A stretch of 64,000 nucleotides of DNA from Tsukamurella sp. PLM1. GTDB lineage: Bacteria > Actinomycetota > Actinomycetes > Mycobacteriales > Mycobacteriaceae. The notes beneath the pieces were generated by a model. That model was not told the origin of the DNA and searched no databases. It worked only from the letters and a program-made list of their open reading frames with translations. The position numbers were made by a program, and so were the translations under genes. The DNA is taken from positions 2,976,001-3,040,000 of the forward strand of contig NZ_AP025688.1 in the NCBI RefSeq assembly GCF_023168325.1, written 5' to 3'. Numbering within the stretch: the first letter of the stretch is position 1; the number at the start of each line of letters is the position of its first letter. Below are positions 56,947-64,000 of the stretch, piece after piece.

Positions 56947-58728
56947 ATGGGATTCATGAAACCCGACCTCCCCGAGGTCGATCCGGCCGAGTTCATCACC
57001 CGCCCGCTGCAGGACCGGCTCCGCTTCGCCACCCAGCGCTGGGTGGATCACGGCTTCGGCACGCAGAAGGTCGCGTTCGTCATCTACGTCGTGAAGCTGG
57101 TGGTGCTGTACGCCCTCGGCGGCGTTCTCGTCGCCACCGCCACCTCGGGCCTGCACCTCTGGGAGGTCTCCGCCTGGTGGAACCAGCCCATCGTCTACCA
57201 GAAGCTGGTCCTGTGGACCACCCTGCTCGAGGCGATCGGCGTCGCGGGCGCCTGGGGCCCGCTGACCTTCAAGATCAAGCCGATGACCGGGGGCATCCGA
57301 TTCTGGGCCCGCACGGGAACCATCCGGCTGCGCCCCTACACATGGGTTCCCGGCACCGCCGGCACCCGGCGCACCGCGCTCGACGTCGGCCTGTACTGGC
57401 TGCTGCTCGCCTCACTGGTGCTCGGCATCGCGCTCCCCGGCGTGATCGTGACCGACTCGTCGAACGGACTCGTCGCACCGTGGCTCATGATCGCCCCGGT
57501 CGCCCTGCTGGTGCTGGTCGGCCTGCGGGACAAGACGATCTTCCTCGCCGCCCGCGGCGAGCAGTACATGCCCGCGCTGATCATGTTCGGGCTCCTGCCG
57601 CTGCTCTCCTTCGCGACCATGATCGTCGGGCTCAAGCTCCTCATCGTGGTGGTCTGGGTTTGCGCCGGCCTCTCGAAGATCGGCAAGCACTTCATCAACG
57701 TGATCCCCGTGATGGTGTCGAACTCGCCGTGCATGCCCTTCAAGGGCCTGCGACGCGCCCACTACCGGAACGCCCCGCACGACCTGCTGCCGTCGCGGCT
57801 CGCCCGGTTCATGGCGGAGGGACTCGGCACCTTCGTGGAGATCGTCGCGCCGCTCATCCTGCTGTTCTCCATGAACCGTACCGTGACGGTGGTCTGCGCC
57901 GTGTTCATGGTGTGCTACCACTTGTTCATCATTTCCACCTTCCCCCTGGCGGTTCCGCTCGAGTGGAACCTGCTCTTCGCGTACACCGCGTTGGTCCTGT
58001 TCGTCGGGTTCCCCGCGCAGGACGGCTATTCGGTGCTGGACATGTCCCCGTCGTGGCTGATCCTGCTCGTCCTCGCCGCCCTCCTCGCCTTCCCCGTGCT
58101 GGGCAACATCCGGCCCGACAAAGTGTCCTTCCTGCCCTCGCTGCGGCAGTACGCCGGCAACTGGGCGACGGGCATGTGGGCCTTCGCGCCCGGCGCCGAG
58201 GAGAAGCTGAACCGGGTGCAGCGGCAGACGACGAACACCGTCGACCAGTTCGTGGCGACCGGCGTCGACCGCGAGTGGGCCGAGACGCTCATGAACATGG
58301 GCCTCGGCTGGCGGGCAATGCACAGCAACGGCCGCGGCCTGTTCTCGACGCTGCTCAGCCACGTCCCCGACGTCGAGCAGCGCACCCTCCGTGAGGGGGA
58401 GCTGGTGTGCAACACCATGATCGGCTTCAACTTCGGCGACGGCCACCTGCACGACGAGAATCTCATCGCCGCGGTGCAGGAGCAGGCCCACTTCGAACCC
58501 GGCGAACTGATCGTGGTCTGGGCCGAGTCGCAGCCCATCACGCGCTTGCGCCAGGACTTCAAGATCATCGATGCAGCCCTGGGCGTGGTGGCACGCGGCC
58601 GGTGGAGCGTCACGGAGTGCGTGACGACCCAGCCCTGGTTGCCGGACGGCCCCGTCGCCTGCGAGATCACCTGGTCAGCGGACCACGCCCGCTTCCCGCT
58701 CGGCACCGGACTAGGCTCGCGGGCATGA
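56947..58728 (+). CDS. DUF3556 transmembrane protein
   Basis: 593 residues, 8-10 hydrophobic segments in the first 400, starting MGFMKPDLPEVDPAEFITRP as the DUF3556 family of mycolata does. A soluble C-terminal part (NTVDQFVATGVDREWAETLM, RTLREGELVCNTMIGFNFGD, GHLHDENLIAAVQEQAHFEP) follows. Function unknown. The family is common near acyl-CoA synthetases and FAD oxidoreductases in mycobacteria. The stop overlaps the next ATG (ATGA), and the start lies 27 bp after the synthetase, so the three are one operon. Confidence 0.82.
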   Translation: MGFMKPDLPEVDPAEFITRPLQDRLRFATQRWVDHGFGTQKVAFVIYVVKLVVLYALGGVLVATATSGLHLWEVSAWWNQPIVYQKLVLWTTLLEAIGVAGAWGPLTFKIKPMTGGIRFWARTGTIRLRPYTWVPGTAGTRRTALDVGLYWLLLASLVLGIALPGVIVTDSSNGLVAPWLMIAPVALLVLVGLRDKTIFLAARGEQYMPALIMFGLLPLLSFATMIVGLKLLIVVVWVCAGLSKIGKHFINVIPVMVSNSPCMPFKGLRRAHYRNAPHDLLPSRLARFMAEGLGTFVEIVAPLILLFSMNRTVTVVCAVFMVCYHLFIISTFPLAVPLEWNLLFAYTALVLFVGFPAQDGYSVLDMSPSWLILLVLAALLAFPVLGNIRPDKVSFLPSLRQYAGNWATGMWAFAPGAEEKLNRVQRQTTNTVDQFVATGVDREWAETLMNMGLGWRAMHSNGRGLFSTLLSHVPDVEQRTLREGELVCNTMIGFNFGDGHLHDENLIAAVQEQAHFEPGELIVVWAESQPITRLRQDFKIIDAALGVVARGRWSVTECVTTQPWLPDGPVACEITWSADHARFPLGTGLGSRA

Positions 58729-60131
58729 CCACCGGCACCGTCGTCGGCGGTGGACCCAACGGGCTCGCCGCCGCGATCACCCTGGCGCGCGCGGGCGTCG
58801 AAACCACCCTGTTGGAGGCCGGCGACACCGTCGGCGGCGGCGTGCGATCGTTCGAGGCGATCGTGCCCGGCCTGATCCACGACCACTGCGCCGCCATCCA
58901 CCCGATGGCCGTCGGATCGCCGTTCCTCCGCTCACTGAACCTGGAACGACACGGGTTGCGTTGGCTCTCCGCGGAACTCGAATGCGTGCACCCGCTCGAC
59001 GACGGCTCCGCCGGGGTGCTCCGCCGTTCGGTCGAGGACACCGCGCGCGGCCTGGGGCCCGACGGTGCCGCCTGGCGGGCCCTGTTCGGCCGGCCGGTGC
59101 GGAACTTCGACAAGATCGGCCCGTCGATGCTGGGGCCGCTGCTCCGGATGCCGCGGCATCCCTTGGCGCTGGCCGGATTCGGCGCGCCTACTCCCCTGCC
59201 CGCCGCGGCACTGGCCCGCGCCTTCCGCACGCCGCAGGCGCGAGGTCTGTGGGGCGGGGTGGCCGCGCACGCATTCCGGCCGCTGCACGAACCGATGAGC
59301 TCGGCGATCGGCAAGGGCATGCTCACGGCGGGGCACGCGTTCGGCTGGCAGGTGGCCGAGGGCGGTTCCGGCGCGATCGCCGCGGCCCTGGCGGCGGAAC
59401 TGCTCGCTCTGGGCGGGCGGATCGAGACGGGCGTAACCGTCGGTGCCGGCGACCTCCCGGCCTCCGATGTCACCCTGTTCGACCTGGATCCCGCGCAGGT
59501 CGCGCGCATCGTCGGCGACCGCATGCCTCCCCGCATCCGACGCGCCTTCAGCGGATTCCGCCGCGGCCCCGGCGCTTTCAAGGTCGACTTCGCGGTCGAG
59601 GACGGCGTGCCCTGGACCAATCCCGACGCGCGCCGCTCGAGCACCGTCCACCTCGGCGGGGAGTTCGCCGAGGTCGCCGCCACAGAACGGGCCATCACGG
59701 CCGGCCGGATGCCGGAGCGGCCCTTCGTCCTCGTCGGACAGCAGTATCTCGCCGATCCGTCGCGCAGCGCAGGGGATGTGCACCCCATCTGGTCCTATGC
59801 CCACGTCCCCCACGGCTACACCGGCGACGCCACCGAGGCGATCATCGCCCAGATCGAACGCTTCGCCCCGGGCTTCCGCAATCGCATCATCGGCACCGCA
59901 GTCTGCACCACCACCGAGATGTCCCGTTACAACGCCAACTTCGTCGGCGGCGACATCAACACCGGATCCAAGGACCCGCTCCAGCTGGTCTTCGGCCCGC
60001 GGATCACCCTGCAGCCCTACGACACCGGCGTCCCCGGCATGTACCTCTGCTCCGCAGCCACCCCACCGGGACCCGCCGCCCACGGCATGTGCGGCTACCA
60101 CGCCGCCACGCGGGCGCTGGCCCGGATGTGA
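58725..60131 (+). CDS. FAD-dependent oxidoreductase, phytoene dehydrogenase-like
   Basis: 468 residues. FAD-binding GTVVGGGPNGLAAAITLARA with the adenosine Glu in TTLLEAGDTVGGG, HDHCAAIHPMAVGSPFLRSL, GGSGAIAAALAAELLALGG (second FAD contact) and the C-terminal GVPGMYLCSAATPPGPAAHG with MCGYHAA. This is the crtI/RetSat-like branch found widely in mycobacteria, acting on hydrophobic substrates. Coupled to the DUF3556 gene by ATGA. It ends ten bases before the convergent diiron gene. Confidence 0.88.
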   Translation: MTTGTVVGGGPNGLAAAITLARAGVETTLLEAGDTVGGGVRSFEAIVPGLIHDHCAAIHPMAVGSPFLRSLNLERHGLRWLSAELECVHPLDDGSAGVLRRSVEDTARGLGPDGAAWRALFGRPVRNFDKIGPSMLGPLLRMPRHPLALAGFGAPTPLPAAALARAFRTPQARGLWGGVAAHAFRPLHEPMSSAIGKGMLTAGHAFGWQVAEGGSGAIAAALAAELLALGGRIETGVTVGAGDLPASDVTLFDLDPAQVARIVGDRMPPRIRRAFSGFRRGPGAFKVDFAVEDGVPWTNPDARRSSTVHLGGEFAEVAATERAITAGRMPERPFVLVGQQYLADPSRSAGDVHPIWSYAHVPHGYTGDATEAIIAQIERFAPGFRNRIIGTAVCTTTEMSRYNANFVGGDINTGSKDPLQLVFGPRITLQPYDTGVPGMYLCSAATPPGPAAHGMCGYHAATRALARM

Positions 60132-60140
60132 CTCGGCCGA

Positions 60141-61148
60141 CTACTGCGCGGCGTAGGCGGGCTCGCTGCGGAAGCGGGAGACGCGGCCGTCGATGCCGCA
60201 GATCCGCCACATCAGCTTGCTCAGCGGGTTCATCAGGCCGCACTTCTCGGCCATCATCCGCACGTCGCCGAAGACGTCGCGCTTCATCTGCTGCGATTCG
60301 TCCGAGCGCCAGAAGATGTCCTTCTTCACCGAACGCGGGATGTCGAAGGTCTCCCAGAACTCCTTGGGCGGCATCATGATCATCGTGACCATCACGCGCA
60401 TGGTGATCGGCAGCATCAGCGAGAGCACGAGCCGGGGGAAGGCACCGCGGGTGGGGATCCGGTGCTCGAGCAGCTGGTGCGCGAAGCCGATGTGACGCGC
60501 CTCTTCGGCCACGTGGATCTGCATGATCGAGCTCATCGCGGGGTGCTGCTCCGAGCCCGAGCGCAGGAACTGCTTCTGCAGGTGGTCGATCGGCTCCTCA
60601 CCGCCGAGCACCATCATGTAGAAGTAGAGCGGCGTCATGGTCGCGAACAGCGGCACGATCGGCGAGATGCGGCGCAGGAACCAGCTTCCGCCCGGGACGT
60701 CCATGCCCACGCGGTTGACGAACTCCTGGAACATCAGCGTGTGCTGACACTCCTCCTTCGCCTCATGCGTCGCGTAGCGGAACTCCGGCGAGTTGTTCGG
60801 CAGGGCCGCCGTGTACTGCATGATCCCGCGGATCAGCATCGACTCGAACTGCAGCCCCACCTTCGCCACGTTGGCCTGGCGCCACATACCGATCTCGATC
60901 TGCTTCGCCAGCGGCTGCGCCTGATACCAGGGGTGACGGCCGATCGGATCGAAACGGGAGTCGCACACCCAGCGCGGATCGTTCGGGACGATCGTCAGCT
61001 CCGGTGCGTCCCAGTCGATGTCGACGTAGGGATCGAAGTTCCGGCGCACCGACGCCTCGGAGAGGTCGGTCAGCGTCTGCTCGTACTCCGCCTGCCCGGG
61101 GAACGGATCGCCCTGGGTCCGGCTCATGTGCGTCAACGCCAATCGCAT
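60141..61148 (-). CDS. AurF-like diiron N-oxygenase family protein
   Basis: 335 residues. Ferritin-like helices with ligand motifs FESMLIRGIMQYT, THEAKEECQHTLMFQEF (E-x-x-H) and HVAEEARHIGFAHQLLEHRI (E-x-x-R-H), consistent with a dinuclear iron centre as in AurF and its mycobacterial relatives. The ATG at 61148 follows GGAGAGG; the open frame further up is non-coding. Convergent with the FAD oxidoreductase. Downstream of the TetR/DoxX genes on the same strand with a 145-bp gap. Substrate unknown; a lipid or aromatic amine is possible. Confidence 0.84.
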   Translation of the reverse strand: MRLALTHMSRTQGDPFPGQAEYEQTLTDLSEASVRRNFDPYVDIDWDAPELTIVPNDPRWVCDSRFDPIGRHPWYQAQPLAKQIEIGMWRQANVAKVGLQFESMLIRGIMQYTAALPNNSPEFRYATHEAKEECQHTLMFQEFVNRVGMDVPGGSWFLRRISPIVPLFATMTPLYFYMMVLGGEEPIDHLQKQFLRSGSEQHPAMSSIMQIHVAEEARHIGFAHQLLEHRIPTRGAFPRLVLSLMLPITMRVMVTMIMMPPKEFWETFDIPRSVKKDIFWRSDESQQMKRDVFGDVRMMAEKCGLMNPLSKLMWRICGIDGRVSRFRSEPAYAAQ

Positions 61149-61181
61149 CGCACCTCTCCTCTCGTCCGCGGCCTCACACTG

Positions 61182-61216
61182 TTGATAGCCGATGAGCCTC
61201 ACACTATCACTATCAA
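61182..61216 (-). promoter_or_regulatory. Inverted repeat upstream of the diiron gene
   Basis: TTGATAG ... CTATCAA (7-bp arms, 21-bp spacer) with an extra CTATCA copy inside, 34-68 bp upstream of the ATG at 61148. Possible operator for a TetR-type repressor, though it does not resemble the TGAAC element at 62215-62240. Confidence 0.4.
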
Positions 61217-61293
61217 TCAGCAGCGCTGGTTTATTGCCTCGATCGAACATCAGATTCCCCGCTCCTCGACCCCCACGGAGCCGCCGGGACGAA

Positions 61294-61648
61294 TCAGAGG
61301 TACGACAGGAGCAGCACGCCCGTGGAGAACGCCAGCATGCCCAGGCAATTCACCCAGAACGTGGCACCCGTGAAGCGGGCGCGCACGTGCGCGATCGCGG
61401 CGCAGACGAAGTAGGCGACCACTCCGGCGTTCGCCGCGAACCCCACTCCGGGGTAGTGCAGGCCGGCGAGCAGCCCCGCTCCCCGAGCAGTTTGACCACG
61501 ATGAGGATCCACCACCAGTCCCGGGGAATCGCACCCCGTCGAGGCAGTCCTGGATGAACCGCGGTGGCCGCAACGACATCAGGGCGTCGCCGAGCACCAC
61601 GACGGCGAGCGCGACGGTGAGCCAGGGCAGGTTCGGCGTGTCGATCAT
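61294..61648 (-). CDS. Small DoxX-like membrane protein (two apparent frameshifts)
   Basis: About 118 residues after repair, with four hydrophobic segments: MIDTPNLPWLTVALAVVVLG, DWWWILIVVKLLGERG, FAANAGVVAYFVCAAIAHVR and TFWVNCLGMLAFSTGVLLLS. Three frames are needed; single bases are missing near 61528-61535 (CCCGGGACTGG) and 61480-61490. The layout fits DoxX-like/DUF4267-type proteins. The ATG overlaps the TetR stop (ATGA), so the two are coupled. Function unknown. Confidence 0.68.
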
Positions 61649-62234
61649 TTCTCTCCCAGGATCTGGCGGGCCGCCTCCGCGAAGCGGGCACCGGCTTCGG
61701 ATTGGTCGAACGAGCCGCCGGAGGCGGCGAACAGGACGCCGATGTAGGCGAGGTACAGGGTCCGGGCGCCGGGGCCGGGGCATCGTGCCCCGCGGCCTGC
61801 AGGATGCGCTCGAACTCGGCGGTGAGCTCGTCGGCGAGGGCGCCGAACGTGCCGGACCGATGCCTGCCGCGGGCGAGGATGGCGGCGTACTCGCGGGAGA
61901 GGTCACCGTCGGACAGGAAGTAGGCGACGAACGGCGCCACCGCACCCAGCACCCGCTCCACAGCGTCGTCCGCGGTGAGCCCGGGCAACGGCGCCGCAGC
62001 CTCCCGGGTGGCGTGGACCGCCGCGATCCAGTCGTCGACGATGGCGACGAGGAGACCGTCCTTGTCGCCGACGCCCATGACCGTACCCGTGCTGACCTCG
62101 GCCTCGGCCGCGATGCGCCGCACCGTGGTGGCCGCGAATCCGTGCTCGCGAAACAGGCGGTCGGCCGCGGCGAGCACCCGGACGCGGGTCTCCGCCTTTC
62201 CTTCTGCGCGCGACTGAACACGTTCATTGAACAT
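61645..62234 (-). CDS. TetR-family regulator (apparent frameshift near C-terminus)
   Basis: About 196 residues. N-terminal TetR HTH: RVRVLAAADRLFREHGFAAT, TVRRIAAEAEVSTGTVMGVG, DKDGLLVAIVDDW. The ligand-binding helices follow. The frame breaks near 61765-61775, where one base is missing in GCGCCCGGACCC; repaired, the end is TLYLAYIGVLFAASGGSFDQ and EAARQILGEK. ATG 62234 is used; an in-frame TTG two codons earlier exists. Two near-palindromes overlap its start, suggesting self-repression. Confidence 0.82.
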
Positions 62235-62240
62235 GTTCAA
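62215..62240 (-). promoter_or_regulatory. Tandem TGAACAYGTTCA operators over the TetR start
   Basis: TGAACACGTTCA (62215-62226, one mismatch) abuts the perfect 14-bp palindrome TTGAACATGTTCAA (62227-62240). The second contains the TetR start codon. Typical of an autoregulatory TetR site. It might also mean that the true start lies further downstream. Confidence 0.55.
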
Positions 62241-62269
62241 AAAGTATCCGTCCGCCCCCGGTAACGCAA

Positions 62270-62304
62270 GAGCCCCGTCGAACCACGGGGGTTCGACGGG
62301 GCTC
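62270..62304 (-). terminator. Terminator of the ilvBNC unit
   Basis: Perfect 15-bp stem GAGCCCCGTCGAACC / GGTTCGACGGGGCTC with an ACGGG loop, 16 bp after the ilvC stop. Confidence 0.88.
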
Positions 62305-62320
62305 GGGCGTACTCGGAGAC

Positions 62321-63373
<1,053 letters not shown>

Positions 63374-63877
63374 TTAGCGGGTCGCGGTGATCGACTTCGG
63401 ACCGCGTCCCAGCGCGATCACGCCGGACTGCGCGATCTCACGGATCCCGAAGGGATCCAGGACCGCCAGCAGCGCGTCGAGCTTGTCCGGCGTACCGGTG
63501 GCCTCGATGGTCACCGAGTCGGGCGAGACGTCCACGATCTTGGCACGGAACAGATCGACGGTATCGGTCACCTGGCCGCGCGTGGTCGCATCCGCGCGAA
63601 CCTTGATCAGCATGAGTTCGCGCGCCACCGACGAGGCCGAGTCCTGCTCGACGATCTTGAGCACGGACACGAGCTTGTTCAGCTGTTTGGTCACCTGCTC
63701 GAGCGGCAGCTCGTCGACCGTGACGACGATGGTCATGCGGCTGACGCCCTTGAGCTCGGTCCCGCCCACGGCGAGGGACTCGATGTTGAACCCGCGGCGC
63801 GAGAACAGCGAGGCGACGCGGGCGAGCACGCCCGGGCGGTCCTCGACCAGAACGCTGAGCGTATGCGTGGTGCTCAC
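63374..63877 (-). CDS. ilvN: Acetolactate synthase small (regulatory) subunit
   Basis: 167 residues. An N-terminal ACT domain (TLSVLVEDRPGVLARVASLF, SRRGFNIESLAVGGTELKGV, SRMTIVV) binds valine for feedback inhibition, and the C-terminal domain ends FGIREIAQSGVIALGRG. The GTG start overlaps the ilvB stop (GTGA). Normal family length. Confidence 0.96.
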   Translation of the reverse strand: MSTTHTLSVLVEDRPGVLARVASLFSRRGFNIESLAVGGTELKGVSRMTIVVTVDELPLEQVTKQLNKLVSVLKIVEQDSASSVARELMLIKVRADATTRGQVTDTVDLFRAKIVDVSPDSVTIEATGTPDKLDALLAVLDPFGIREIAQSGVIALGRGPKSITATR

Positions 63878-64000
63878 TTCTGCCCCTCCTGACGGTCCAT
63901 CGCCGCGTGGATGACGGCCGGCTCGTCGGCCGCGTCGTCCTCGTCGAACAGCGGCCGGATGTCCCGCGCCGCCATGATCTCGTCGTTGCTGGTGCCGGCG
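63874..64000 (-). CDS. ilvB: Acetolactate synthase large subunit, C-terminal end (runs off the window)
   Basis: The last 41 codons and stop of a gene continuing right of the window. The tail reads AGTSNDEIMAARDIRPLFDE, then AADEPAVIHAAMDRQEGQK, typical of the disordered end of actinobacterial IlvB after the ThDP domain. Assignment rests mainly on the GTGA coupling to ilvN and operon position. Confidence 0.8.
   Translation of the reverse strand, partial: AGTSNDEIMAARDIRPLFDEDDAADEPAVIHAAMDRQEGQK

Overview
The window is a high-GC chromosomal segment from a mycolic-acid actinobacterium (order Mycobacteriales). Tsukamurella is my best guess, but that is an inference. The lineage evidence is an MspA-family porin, a two-domain MutT1 (Nudix plus histidine phosphatase), an HU protein with a very long Lys/Ala/Pro tail, an LppU-like lipoprotein, an AurF-like diiron protein, a DUF3556 membrane protein and CofC/FbiD. 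The backbone also keeps, from memory, the M. tuberculosis order ddl-gpsA-cofC-ppk-mutT1-hupB-leuD-leuC-iclR ... tRNA-gltX-FAH-MFS-leuB-serA ... ilvC-ilvN-ilvB (roughly Rv2981c to Rv3003c).

Layout. 1-9 kb is backbone: cell wall, phospholipid, F420, polyphosphate, nucleotide sanitation, nucleoid and leucine genes with a divergent IclR regulator. 9-13.5 kb is an aliphatic amidase locus (MarR regulator, amiS channel, amiE amidase, AAA+ amiB, and a divergent AmiC-like amide-binding protein) closed by two hairpins. 13.6-17.3 kb is a boundary region: an MspA porin with a proline-rich tail, a lower-GC patch with a lipoprotein and a SUKH-type immunity-like gene, then IS630 and serine-recombinase remnants beside two tRNA-Glu genes and one tRNA-Gln. 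gltX follows.

19-49 kb is a large cyclitol/sugar catabolic island between gltX and the FAH gene. It holds the canonical inositol operon iolC-(Cgl0159-like)-iolA-iolB-iolD-iolE-iolG-iolH with divergent GntR repressor iolR; a LacI-controlled dioxygenase/SDR/MFS operon; an eight-gene operon (ABC sugar importer, four Gfo/Idh/MocA dehydrogenases and one TIM-barrel epimerase-like gene); a second LacI regulator divergent from another dehydrogenase/TIM-barrel pair; and a further dehydrogenase divergent from an IolT-like transporter and a UspA-like gene. In total there are seven Gfo/Idh proteins and four isomerase/epimerase-like TIM barrels. That points to oxidation and isomerisation of several inositol isomers or keto-sugars beyond myo-inositol.

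49-54 kb returns to backbone (FAH hydrolase, MFS, leuB, serA). 54-62 kb is an inserted lipid-type cluster (PucR regulator, acyl-CoA synthetase, DUF3556 protein, FAD oxidoreductase, AurF-like diiron oxygenase, DoxX-like protein, TetR). 62-64 kb is ilvC, ilvN and the end of ilvB.

Many genes, including essential or biosynthetic ones (gltX, leuB, leuC), are broken by apparent loss of single bases, commonly in or beside short G/C runs. About eighteen such events can be inferred, and one tRNA-Glu also lacks a base. I read these as sequence errors and annotate across them. Every such gene is flagged, because any automatic translation of this window will be wrong there.
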